Part shown: positions 52,407 through 60,749 of the stretch, piece after piece
Numbering within the stretch: the first letter of the stretch is position 1
How the letters are laid out: every line of letters begins with the position of its first letter
NCBI GenBank assembly: GCA_023398495.1
Contig: JAEWSG010000225.1
Coordinates: forward strand, 1-64,000
DNA from: Bacillota bacterium
Lineage (GTDB): Bacteria > Bacillota > Clostridia > Acetivibrionales > Acetivibrionaceae
Direction of reading: 5' to 3'
Length of the DNA stretch: 64,000 nucleotides
Position numbers and translations under genes: made by a program
Notes under the pieces: generated by a model
The model's database searches: none
What the model saw: the letters and a program-made list of their open reading frames with translations, nothing else
What the model was told of the DNA's origin: nothing

Positions 52407-55055
52407 GTGCAAATATTAAATATACAGAGCTTTAGCGGAAGGAATATTTATAGCCATAAACCTGTAATTAAAATATCTTTGGATATTGGTGAGTTATATA
52501 AAAATCCCACAAAAGAATTTGAAGGTTTTAACAAGAAGATACTGGAATACATGCCGGGATTGGGTAAACATTGCTGTTCCCTTGGCTATGAAGGTGGATT
52601 TCTTGAAAGACTTGTGGAAGGAACTTATATAGGGCATGTGGCGGAACATATGATTATAGAGCTCCAAAACATGCTTGGCTACGATGTTCACTATGGAAAG
52701 ACGAGAGTTGTAGAAGAGCCTTCAATATATTATGTCGTATTTGAATATAAGAATGAAAAATGTGCTATAGAATGTGCCAGAGCTGTGTTTGATATAATTT
52801 CAAGAATTTTAAACAACCAAGCTGTTGATTTTTTAAGAATTTTTAAAGATTTAGAAGCTATTACTATTGAAAATGACTTGGGGCCAAGTACAAATTCAAT
52901 TTATATGGAAGCTCAAAAAAGGGGAATCCCTGTAACCAGGATCGGGAATGGAAGTTTACTACAGCTTGGCTATGGAAAATTCGCTAGAGCGATAGAAGCT
53001 TCATTAACAGATTTACCAAGCTGTATATCAGTAGACATAGTTAGTAATAAGGATTTAACAAAAAGAATTCTAAGTGATTACATGATTCCGGTACCTGAGG
53101 GTGAGGTCTCTTATAGTGAGGAAGGAGCTGTTTATACTGCTCATAAAATAGGTTTTCCTGTTGTAGTCAAACCTCTTGACAGCAATCAGGGCAAAGGGGT
53201 TGCTGTTAACCTAAGAGATGAAAATGAAGTGTGCATAGCATTCAATGAAGCAAAAAAGTTTTCCAAAGCTGTTTTGATAGAGAAATATGTTAAAGGCAAA
53301 GATTACAGAATACTTGTAGTAGGCGGTAAAGTGTCTGCCGCATCAGAAAGGCGTGCACCATATGTTACAGGTGATGGTGTTCACAATATTTCTGAACTGG
53401 TTGAAATAGAAAACTCAAGTGATTTGAGGGGAACTGACCACGAAAAACCATTAACAAAAATTAAACTTGATGATCTCGCAAAGAAAGTTCTTAGAGGTCA
53501 GGGTCTTGATGAGTATTATATTCCAATGGCAGATGAAATTGTATACCTTAGATACAACAGCAACATCAGCACCGGAGGAACAGCAAGGGACTGCACAGAA
53601 GAAGTGCATCCGTATAATCAAGAGCTTGCGGTAAAGGCTGCGAAAGTACTTGGACTTGATATTGCAGGTGTTGATATTTGTTGTGAAGATATATCAGAGA
53701 ACTTATCCAATCAAAATGGTGCTATAATCGAAGTCAATGCTGCACCTGGATTGAGGATGCATATATATCCCTCTGTCGGAAAATCAAGAAATGTAGCCTC
53801 CGACATTCTGGACATGCTGTTTCCGGATGGAGATATTTGTTCGATTCCTATAGTTTCGGTCACTGGGACAAATGGAAAAACCACAACAACAAGACTTATA
53901 GCACATGCTTTAGAGTTTCAGGGGAAAACGGTGGGAATGACAACTACAAGCGGTATTTATGTAGGTGATGAATGCATTTTGAAAGGGGATAATACAGGAT
54001 CTGTCAGTGCCCGGCTACTGCTTTCAAATAAGCAGATAGATGCAGCGGTGCTTGAAACAGCAAGAGGAGGTATTGTCAGAAAAGGCCTTGGATATGATCT
54101 TGCTGATATTGGAATTGTAACAAATATAAGCGAAGATCATTTAGGGGTAGATGGAATTGATACTGTTGAAGAACTTGCCTTTGTAAAATCCCTTGTAATT
54201 GAAGCGGTAAAACCTTCAGGGTATGCAGTTATAAACGCAGATGACCGTTTTGCCCAATACTTTATGGAGAGGGCAAACAGCAAGGTTATTCTATTTTCAA
54301 AAGACAGACACAATGTTATTATCAAAAAACACATCCATGAAGGAAAGAGAGTAGTACTTCTTGATGGGGATGAGATTTTTTTGATCAAAAGAGGAGTAAG
54401 CATACAATTGGCAAAGGTTAGCGATATGCCCATAACATTTGGAGGCATGCTTGAGTGCAATGTAGAAAACTGTCTTGCAGCAGCTTGTGCCTTATGGGGC
54501 TTGAATGTGCCGCTTGAGATTATTAAAGCCGGATTGATGAGTTTCTTACCGGATACCAGCCTGAACCCTGGAAGGTTTAACATCTTTGATATGGGACAAT
54601 TCAAGGTAATGTTAGACTACGGTCATAATCCGGCAGGTTTCGAAGAAGTGATAAAGTTTATAAAGAAGCTTGATGTCTCAAGACTTGTTGGTATTATCGG
54701 TATGCCAGGGGACAGGCCGGATTCGAGTATGTGCAGTGCTGCTAGAATTTGTGCCTCGGCCTTTGACAGGTTATATATCAAGGAAGATGCTGACCTTAGA
54801 GGAAGAGAAGCAGGCGAAGTGGCAGATATATTCTTTGATGCAGTTATAAAAAATGGAATTGCCAAGGAAAATGCAGAAGTTATATACTCTGAGGTAAAAG
54901 CACTGGAAAAAGCAATACTTGATGCCCAACCCGGGGATTTTATTGTTATATTCTATGAGGACTTTGAAGCTTGTTTAAAGGTCATAAATGAGCTAAGGTC
55001 AGAAATTCAAAGGAGTTCGGTTAAATCTGAGGAAATGGTCCCGACAGCAGGCTGA
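52407..55055 (+). CDS. cphA: Cyanophycin synthetase
   Basis: The 882-residue protein joins an N-terminal region, an ATP-grasp domain (about residues 215-475, with FPVVVKPLDSNQGKGVAV and EVNAAPGLRMH) and a C-terminal Mur-ligase-like domain with the P-loop GTNGKTTTTRLI near residue 490. These halves add Asp and Arg to the growing polymer. The GTG start at 52407 has AGGAGGA upstream; TTG 52377 overlaps the cphB stop and is less likely. Cyanophycin genes are found in scattered Clostridia, so this is accessory storage metabolism. Confidence 0.94.
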   Translation: MQILNIQSFSGRNIYSHKPVIKISLDIGELYKNPTKEFEGFNKKILEYMPGLGKHCCSLGYEGGFLERLVEGTYIGHVAEHMIIELQNMLGYDVHYGKTRVVEEPSIYYVVFEYKNEKCAIECARAVFDIISRILNNQAVDFLRIFKDLEAITIENDLGPSTNSIYMEAQKRGIPVTRIGNGSLLQLGYGKFARAIEASLTDLPSCISVDIVSNKDLTKRILSDYMIPVPEGEVSYSEEGAVYTAHKIGFPVVVKPLDSNQGKGVAVNLRDENEVCIAFNEAKKFSKAVLIEKYVKGKDYRILVVGGKVSAASERRAPYVTGDGVHNISELVEIENSSDLRGTDHEKPLTKIKLDDLAKKVLRGQGLDEYYIPMADEIVYLRYNSNISTGGTARDCTEEVHPYNQELAVKAAKVLGLDIAGVDICCEDISENLSNQNGAIIEVNAAPGLRMHIYPSVGKSRNVASDILDMLFPDGDICSIPIVSVTGTNGKTTTTRLIAHALEFQGKTVGMTTTSGIYVGDECILKGDNTGSVSARLLLSNKQIDAAVLETARGGIVRKGLGYDLADIGIVTNISEDHLGVDGIDTVEELAFVKSLVIEAVKPSGYAVINADDRFAQYFMERANSKVILFSKDRHNVIIKKHIHEGKRVVLLDGDEIFLIKRGVSIQLAKVSDMPITFGGMLECNVENCLAAACALWGLNVPLEIIKAGLMSFLPDTSLNPGRFNIFDMGQFKVMLDYGHNPAGFEEVIKFIKKLDVSRLVGIIGMPGDRPDSSMCSAARICASAFDRLYIKEDADLRGREAGEVADIFFDAVIKNGIAKENAEVIYSEVKALEKAILDAQPGDFIVIFYEDFEACLKVINELRSEIQRSSVKSEEMVPTAG

Positions 55056-55074
55056 TATTTGCAGGGAAGTTAGG

Positions 55075-55110
55075 GAGACAAGCTGTGATAGCGGCTTGTC
55101 TCTTTTTTTT
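55075..55110 (+). terminator. Terminator after cphA
   Basis: GAGACAAGC pairs with GCTTGTCTC over a 10-base loop, followed by a T8 run. It ends the cphB-cphA operon. Confidence 0.92.
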
Positions 55111-55312
55111 GGTTAAAAAATAAACATAGTAGACAGCATGGTGACTAACTTTTATGGCAATATAAATACTGTTAGTGGAGAGGTAAAGATACTGAAAAAG
55201 CACTTCTTGAATATTGGAGAAGGACAATTTATAATAAGTTTGGTAATTACAATGTTGCATAAGAGTTAACATTACATATTAGATTTGTTATAACAAGAAA
55301 GGTTGGGGCAAT

Positions 55313-55723
55313 ATGGATAATGATATATTTCAATACAGTACAGCTTTGCCGTGTGAAATGTGCGAAGAGGTAGTTATTGAATTAACTGAAATGATGGGAA
55401 TAGAATTTGATAGAAAAAAGTACGATGATGCAATAAATTATGATGGGAATGATTCACGTGATGTGAATAATATATGTATATTACGTGATCCCAATAATAA
55501 AGACCGATTTATTATTTGTGTTGCAAATGATATTTATTATCACATTATTGTACGGTGTAGCAAAGAAGAACACGAAGTAGTCAAGAATTACCTGCTTGAT
55601 AAAACTAACAATAGGGACGAAGATACTCAAGAGAACAAATTCGAAGATTTAATTAATACCTACAATACTGAAGATGATGCATATAAGGAATTACTAGAGT
55701 TTTTTAATGTTGACTATATTTAA
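55313..55723 (+). CDS. Unknown acidic protein, tandem copy 1
   Basis: The 136-residue acidic protein starts DIFQYSTALPCEMCEEVVIELTEMMGIEFD in parts, has a central VNNICILRDPNNKDRFIICVAND segment and a tail NTYNTEDDAYKELLEFFNVDYI. I recognise no family. The predicted fold mixes alpha and beta. It looks cytoplasmic. The following gene is clearly a duplicate. It has a run of G residues before the ATG. Confidence 0.75.
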   Translation: MDNDIFQYSTALPCEMCEEVVIELTEMMGIEFDRKKYDDAINYDGNDSRDVNNICILRDPNNKDRFIICVANDIYYHIIVRCSKEEHEVVKNYLLDKTNNRDEDTQENKFEDLINTYNTEDDAYKELLEFFNVDYI

Positions 55724-55756
55724 CTTAAGGAATATGCACAAGAAAGGAATTAATGT

Positions 55757-56167
55757 ATGAGTAGTGATATATATCAATATGAAACAGCTTTACCTGGTGA
55801 AATTTGTGAAGAGGTAGTTGTTGAATTAACTGAAATTATGGGAATAGAATTTGATAGCAAAAAATATAAAGATGTAATGGATTATCAAGGAGATATTGCT
55901 AGCATAAATAATATTTGTGTGTTTCATGATCAGCAAAAAGAAGATAGATTTGTTATGTGCGTTGCAAATGATTACTTCTTTAGAATTGTTGTAAGATGTA
56001 CTTATCAAGAGCACGATAAAGTGAAAAGATATCTACTTGATAGAACCAACAAAGCTTATGAAGATTATGAGTTTGATGATCGATTTAAGGATTTAATAAA
56101 TACTTACAACACTGAACGCGATAGTTATCAGCAATTTCTAAAATTATATAATGTTGACTATATTTAA
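55757..56167 (+). CDS. Unknown acidic protein, tandem copy 2
   Basis: Also 136 residues and aligned to the first copy end to end: DIYQYETALPGEICEEVVVELTEIMGIEFD (in parts), INNICVFHDQQKEDRFVMCVAND, and the same NTYNTE...NVDYI end. The spaced Cys in CEMC of copy 1 is GEIC here, so metal binding by that pair is not conserved. The short gap (33 bases) suggests co-transcription. The pair could be immunity-type proteins, but no toxin gene is next to them. Confidence 0.75.
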   Translation: MSSDIYQYETALPGEICEEVVVELTEIMGIEFDSKKYKDVMDYQGDIASINNICVFHDQQKEDRFVMCVANDYFFRIVVRCTYQEHDKVKRYLLDRTNKAYEDYEFDDRFKDLINTYNTERDSYQQFLKLYNVDYI

Positions 56168-56191
56168 CTCAAGTAATATTCACTAGACTGT

Positions 56192-56227
56192 TATAGGCCA
56201 CTGCTAGAGTCTGCAGTGGCCTATAAA
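56192..56227. terminator. Long hairpin after the duplicate pair
   Basis: A 14-bp perfect stem pairs TTATAGGCCACTGC with GCAGTGGCCTATAA across an 8-base loop. The following T-tract is weak, but its place after the gene pair fits a terminator. Confidence 0.55.
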
Positions 56228-56245
56228 TTTGTGCCTATTTTATTT

Positions 56246-56274
56246 TGTAAAATCAACCTCAATGAAGTATAATA
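56246..56274 (+). promoter_or_regulatory. Sigma-A promoter for folE
   Basis: TTGTAA (56246-56251) and TATAAT (56269-56274) are 17 bases apart. The start would lie about 30 bases before the folE gene. Confidence 0.6.
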
Positions 56275-56312
56275 ATTACTATGTGTTATTTATGTGAAAA
56301 GAGGTAATGGAA

Positions 56313-56876
56313 ATGGTTGATAAGGAACGAGTTAAAGCAGCAGTACGGGAAATACTGATTGCTATTGGAGAAAATCCTGATCGTGAAGGACTTGTTGAAA
56401 CACCGGACAGGGTAGCGCGTATGTATGAGGAAATATTTGCAGGATTACATCAGGATCCAAAGGAACTGGTAAAGGTATTTCAGGAAGAAAACCATGAGGA
56501 AATGGTATTGGTAAAGGATATACCGCTTTACTCTGTTTGTGAACACCATCTGCTGCCCTTTGTAGGAGTGGCGCATGTGGTTTATATACCTAAAAAAGGA
56601 AAAGTAATGGGACTTAGCAAACTGGCAAGAATAGTTGACTTAGTGGCCAAAAAGCCCCAGCTTCAGGAACGGTTAAGCAGCGAAGTTGCAAATGTTATAA
56701 TGGAGACAATTGAACCATTAGGGGTTGCGGTGGTAGTTGAAGCAGAACATTTATGCATGACCATGAGGGGAATAAAGAAACCCGGTTCTAAGACGGTGAC
56801 CTCAGCATTAAGAGGTATAATTAAGACGGATGCAAGAACCAGGTCCGAGGTTATGTCCTTAATTAACAGGAATTAG
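56313..56876 (+). CDS. folE: GTP cyclohydrolase I
   Basis: The 187-residue protein has the FolE hallmarks: GENPDREGLVETPDRVARMYEE, the zinc/active-site CEHHLLPF, a GLSKLARIVD segment and AEHLCMTMRGI. It starts folate or pterin synthesis from GTP. The ATG at 56313 with AAAGAGG 8 bases upstream is favoured over ATG 56307. No other folate gene is adjacent. Its pterin product is unrelated to the Maf genes, despite the MptE name for their family. Confidence 0.96.
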   Translation: MVDKERVKAAVREILIAIGENPDREGLVETPDRVARMYEEIFAGLHQDPKELVKVFQEENHEEMVLVKDIPLYSVCEHHLLPFVGVAHVVYIPKKGKVMGLSKLARIVDLVAKKPQLQERLSSEVANVIMETIEPLGVAVVVEAEHLCMTMRGIKKPGSKTVTSALRGIIKTDARTRSEVMSLINRN

Positions 56877-56899
56877 GGTATCATTAAAGAGATTAAAAC

Positions 56900-56926
56900 T
56901 GGGTGCACTAAAATTAAATGCACCCA
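56900..56926. terminator. Terminator-like hairpin after folE
   Basis: TGGGTGCA pairs with TGCACCCA over an 11-base A/T loop. It lies between folE and the convergent Ppx gene. T-tracts are modest. Confidence 0.5.
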
Positions 56927-56980
56927 TTAAAATCTGAGGTTTTAGTTTGTCAGGTTCTATCCATTAACTGTTTAAAATCC

Positions 56981-58501
56981 TTAAGTTATAGATAAAAGTT
57001 TGCCAAAAAACTTTTTGAAAATAGTGCCATACTCATTTGCCAGACTTAGCTCAAGTTCAGCATCTCCTTCACGGATAGTCTGAATTTTGACGGAGTTATT
57101 GTATATCTGACAGTCTAGTGATCTTACTATTCCCATTTCGCTTCTGTCCAAGCATTCTGAAATTTTTAAGAAAAGGGACAGTATCTGATAAATTGTTTCA
57201 TCATCAGGCTGCAACAACATTTTATAATGGCTTTTCCAGTTTTCCCTGAAGTCGTCTCTCGAATGTGAAGCAGCGATGGCAGAAACCAGTACTAGTTCTC
57301 TATGTGAAAGCCCATTGATTCTGGAGTTTAAAATCAAATGGAATGAGTGCCTGTGGTGATCATAATAGTTTATGGATATACCAATGTCGTGCAGCAGAGA
57401 GGCAATTTTCAAGAGTTTCCGCTCTTCTTCACCTAATCCATGCAGTTCTCTCAACTGGTCATACATTGACAGGGCAAGGTAGCATACATGGTTTGCATGT
57501 TCCTGTCTCATTCCGTATAGATCGATAAAATTGTTGAGGCTGAAGCTCAAAACATCCTCAAATCTCCTTGCGTTTTTTGTCCTGAAAATGTATTCAAGTA
57601 ATATGCCCTCCCTAAGTCCATATCCACTGACAATCAATTTGGATGAGGATGAGGCAATCATTATCGCCTTAAGGATTTCAAGACCTCCCATGATAATATC
57701 TGCTCTGCCTGAGGAATTTCCCAGAGCTTTTTTCCTCGTTTGCAGGTTAAGGTCTTTTAACGTACTATAAACCGATTCAAAACCATTGATATCCATCATG
57801 TAATTGTGTACCAGATTAAGAGGATATTTTATCTGAGTTCTGTGGAATTTAGCAAGTGCTCTTATTGTACCGCCTACGCCGATGACTACTTCATGTGTCT
57901 GGTATGTAAGCCAGTCAAGGCTGTGTAGAGTTTCCAATACACTCTTTTCAAGCTTGCTGAGCATATCTTCTGTTATAGAGTTTTTATCGAGAAACCATTC
58001 TGTTGCAGTGACAGAGCCAATAGGTATACTTATGGAATTTTTAATTATTCTATCCTTGAACTGTATTATTTCGGTGCTTCCTCCGCCAATATCAACGATA
58101 ATTCCATTATTTACGTCTATTGAGTTAATTACTGCATTATATACATATGTGCATTCTTCTTTCCCGGATAGAACTCTGAATGCTAAACCGCTGCCGGTTC
58201 TTAAGAGTGAAAGAAACTGATCTTTATTCTCAGCTTTTCTTACTGCCTCAGTTGCAACGGCAATAATACCGGAAGATGGTATACCGTAGGCACTACAGAG
58301 CTTTTTATACAACTTGACTGTCTTAACAGCTTTGTGCATGGCAATATCGTTGATATATTTGCCTTCTACCATATTTTCACTAAGTCTTATGGTGTCGTTT
58401 ATATCATCAATCAGCTTATAAGCTCCGTTTGATTTGATTTCAAAAATAACCAGGCGGACAGAATTTGAACCTAAGTCTATTATTCCAATTTTTTTTGCCA
58501 T
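56981..58501 (-). CDS. Ppx/GppA phosphatase with HD domain
   Basis: The 506-residue protein begins KKIGIIDLGSNSVRLVIFE, has the second ATP/phosphate motif VDIGGGSTEIIQF near residue 130, and from about residue 310 an HD-type helical domain with LHDIGISINYYDHHRHSFHLI. This is the exopolyphosphatase/guanosine pentaphosphatase family, so it may cut polyphosphate or pppGpp. I chose ATG 58501, where the family start AKKIGIIDLG begins; the longer frame to 58546 adds unrelated residues. Confidence 0.87.
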   Translation of the reverse strand: MAKKIGIIDLGSNSVRLVIFEIKSNGAYKLIDDINDTIRLSENMVEGKYINDIAMHKAVKTVKLYKKLCSAYGIPSSGIIAVATEAVRKAENKDQFLSLLRTGSGLAFRVLSGKEECTYVYNAVINSIDVNNGIIVDIGGGSTEIIQFKDRIIKNSISIPIGSVTATEWFLDKNSITEDMLSKLEKSVLETLHSLDWLTYQTHEVVIGVGGTIRALAKFHRTQIKYPLNLVHNYMMDINGFESVYSTLKDLNLQTRKKALGNSSGRADIIMGGLEILKAIMIASSSSKLIVSGYGLREGILLEYIFRTKNARRFEDVLSFSLNNFIDLYGMRQEHANHVCYLALSMYDQLRELHGLGEEERKLLKIASLLHDIGISINYYDHHRHSFHLILNSRINGLSHRELVLVSAIAASHSRDDFRENWKSHYKMLLQPDDETIYQILSLFLKISECLDRSEMGIVRSLDCQIYNNSVKIQTIREGDAELELSLANEYGTIFKKFFGKLLSIT

Positions 58502-58786
58502 GTTGAATCCCACATTTCCTGATACTATTCCAGAGCTTTTTAACATTATTGATTCTTGCGTCTTTTATAATGTTAAAAAAATACTTCAGCTACCCATACC
58601 CTCTGAACACCCTAAAAATTTATTCTGCTACAAGGACTTCTGGTATAAGGCCTGGAAAATTCGAACCAATAGTCCAATTTCTTCACAATTATAACACATT
58701 TACCGGGCTTCTGCAATGAAAGACACAAAGACATTCCATAATATGGTTTCAAAAGCGAACTCGCCCCACAATATAATAATAGAGAA

Positions 58787-58827
58787 TGCCACAGGAAGGA
58801 TTGGCTTTAACAAATCTTCCTGCGGCA
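58787..58827 (-). terminator. Hairpin after the SEDS gene
   Basis: TGCCACAGGAAGG pairs with TCTTCCTGCGGCA with one mismatch and one G-U pair. On the minus strand it lies 30 bases past the SEDS stop, followed by a modest T-rich run. The rest of 58547-58856 shows no gene. Confidence 0.45.
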
Positions 58828-58856
58828 CTTTGTCGGAACCTGAACTACAGATTATT

Positions 58857-60263
58857 TTAACCCACTGGTTTTTTACGCATATTTAAACCTAAATCGATTA
58901 TAAGTTTTCCATCTTCAAACGCAAATAAGCGTCTGGTGTGAGTTATCCTTTGCATACTATCGTTGACGATGTCTGTTCTGCGATAAACTGAAAGCACCAA
59001 GCCCGCAAGAATCATATTTACTACAAACCCCGAACGCCCAAAGGAGATAAATGGCAGGGTTATTGAGGAAAATATATGGATTAATCCAAAGTTGGTAATA
59101 ACATATAGAATGAATTGGCCAGTAAGGGCTATGCATGCTGAATATGAAAGTAAGAAGCCAAAGGAATTTTTCTGCCGGGCTACTGAAATAAACATCCTGA
59201 CAATAAGTGTTAGAATGATTCCTACGATAACTAGTCCGGTAACATAGCCAAGTGAGCTTATTAGGTATGTTAAAGAAAAGTCAATATTCCAACCGGGAAG
59301 CACCTCGTTAACAGGTATGTTTGAAAGTTCGCCGCCAAGCACTGCTTTTCCGAAAGGCTTTGAAGCTTCAAGTATTTTTTTTACCAGCAAGTGTTGGTAA
59401 CCACTTCCTAAAGGATCAAGTTCAGGATTTAGCATTACTGCAATTCTATTTCTTCGGAAGGGTGCTTGTAAAAACAAATACAATATAGACACAGTGAAAG
59501 TAATTATCGTCGGAATATATACAATCGCAAGACCAATTTCCTTGCGGACACCAAAGTACCCTTTAGCAATTGCAATTGTCAATATTATCAGGCAGGACAC
59601 AGAAAGCAGAATAAAAGCAGTAGTGCTGGGAGCTATAAGGCAAAGAAGGGCAGTACCTGCATAAAATAATCCGCAAGCAATAATGCCCATATATTCTTTG
59701 TTTCTATAGCCGTATACAATTCCTGCAAATACGGGGATGGATAGTAAAGCATAATAATAGACGTGGGGATAAGTACCGTTTATCATAGGTGAAAATTGGA
59801 AATAAATAATAGCTGCTGCAAAAAGGATGAAGTACACGGTCTTTGAATAACGACCTAAAAGGGTATAGTCAAAAAAGTATGTTATGATAAATGCTGAAAG
59901 ACCAATGGGGGCATACATTAAAAATCGTGAAAATGTATCGATATTTGTACTTGCCCCTGAAATCAGAAACTGAACAATTCCTCCTATTAACACTAAAACA
60001 GCAACTAATGACAGAATTGATAATTCAATTCTCGGCCTATGGGCTTTATTGAGCTGTTTGCCCACGACAACAGGGTCACCCATTTGCTCTACAGCCTTTG
60101 TAATTGCTACTTTCTCGTTAAGACCCTGTTTTACATATTGACTTTTTTGTTCCTCGATATGGTCTGTGAGTTCATTGATTATGCTGCTGTGAATGCCTTT
60201 ATAGCGTATTTGACTACAGGCTTTTTGTAAAAAATCCTCAATAACCTTTTTATGCTCTGACAT
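58857..60263 (-). CDS. SEDS family protein (FtsW/RodA/SpoVE-like) with N-terminal HAAS-like domain
   Basis: The 468-residue protein has a soluble N-terminal part of about 75 residues (IINELTDHIEEQKSQYV, then VEQMGDPVVVGKQLN) like the HAAS/permease-prefix domain, then about ten membrane helices. The SEDS-type end has LPGWNIDFSLTYLISSLG (catalytic Asp equivalent near residue 328) and ISFGRSG. SEDS proteins polymerise peptidoglycan glycan strands. The Glu normally seen in EELG is changed. It starts inside the padR gene. Together with a PadR regulator it may be induced by cell-wall stress. Confidence 0.82.
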   Translation of the reverse strand: MSEHKKVIEDFLQKACSQIRYKGIHSSIINELTDHIEEQKSQYVKQGLNEKVAITKAVEQMGDPVVVGKQLNKAHRPRIELSILSLVAVLVLIGGIVQFLISGASTNIDTFSRFLMYAPIGLSAFIITYFFDYTLLGRYSKTVYFILFAAAIIYFQFSPMINGTYPHVYYYALLSIPVFAGIVYGYRNKEYMGIIACGLFYAGTALLCLIAPSTTAFILLSVSCLIILTIAIAKGYFGVRKEIGLAIVYIPTIITFTVSILYLFLQAPFRRNRIAVMLNPELDPLGSGYQHLLVKKILEASKPFGKAVLGGELSNIPVNEVLPGWNIDFSLTYLISSLGYVTGLVIVGIILTLIVRMFISVARQKNSFGFLLSYSACIALTGQFILYVITNFGLIHIFSSITLPFISFGRSGFVVNMILAGLVLSVYRRTDIVNDSMQRITHTRRLFAFEDGKLIIDLGLNMRKKPVG

Positions 60264-60594
60264 AGTTTATGCCTCCTAGAACTTGATTTACCGCAGATGA
60301 ATATGCTTTCCACTCAGCCTTTTTTTCCTCAAGCATCTTTTTCCCGTCTTTTGTAAGTCTATAGTATTTACGGGGTCTTGCGCTATCAATTTCTGCATCG
60401 TAGGATTCTATCATGCTTTGTTGTTCTAATGTGTGGAGTATTGGATAAAGCGTCCCGGCCTTGAGAGTAAATATGTTTTGTGAGCGTTTTTCTAATTCTT
60501 CAATCATTTGGTATCCATACATATCACTGTTTTCAAGCAACCTCAGTATCAACATGGTTGTGCTTCCGGTCATAAGGCTTTTGTCAATTTTCAT
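60250..60594 (-). CDS. PadR family transcriptional regulator
   Basis: The 114-residue protein has the PadR winged helix: MLILRLLENSDMYGYQMIEELEKRS, then LYPILHTLEQQSMIES and RPRKYYRLTKDGKKML. It overlaps the SEDS gene by 14 bases. The GGAGTGGTG site precedes the ATG. A long perfect palindrome covers its promoter, so it is probably self-regulating. Its ligand or signal is unknown. Confidence 0.92.
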   Translation of the reverse strand: MKIDKSLMTGSTTMLILRLLENSDMYGYQMIEELEKRSQNIFTLKAGTLYPILHTLEQQSMIESYDAEIDSARPRKYYRLTKDGKKMLEEKKAEWKAYSSAVNQVLGGINYVRA

Positions 60595-60613
60595 TGCACC
60601 ACTCCTTTAACAA

Positions 60614-60669
60614 CTATATATCGATCATCTATATACAACATTATATATAGATGATCGATATATAGTCAA
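60614..60669 (-). promoter_or_regulatory. Promoter and palindromic operator of the padR-SEDS operon
   Basis: Two 22-bp arms (60614-60635 and 60644-60665) are perfect inverted repeats with an 8-base spacer, built on GATCATCTATATA. On the minus strand, TTGACT (-35, 60664-60669) and TATAAT (-10, 60640-60645) are 18 bases apart, so the upstream arm fills the spacer. Binding there would block RNA polymerase. PadR is the likely binder. Confidence 0.8.
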
Positions 60670-60689
60670 TGGGAAAAATAAAAAAATAT

Positions 60690-60728
60690 AAAAAAGGACT
60701 TAAGCCGGAGTTGTAAATCCGGTTTAAG
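60690..60728 (-). terminator. Terminator after the pyrophosphatase gene
   Basis: On the minus strand CTTAAACCGGA pairs with TCCGGCTTAAG over 8 bases, followed by a T-rich run. It ends the pyrophosphatase transcript before the padR promoter. Confidence 0.8.
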
Positions 60729-60749
60729 CCTGTCTGAATAAAAGTATAT

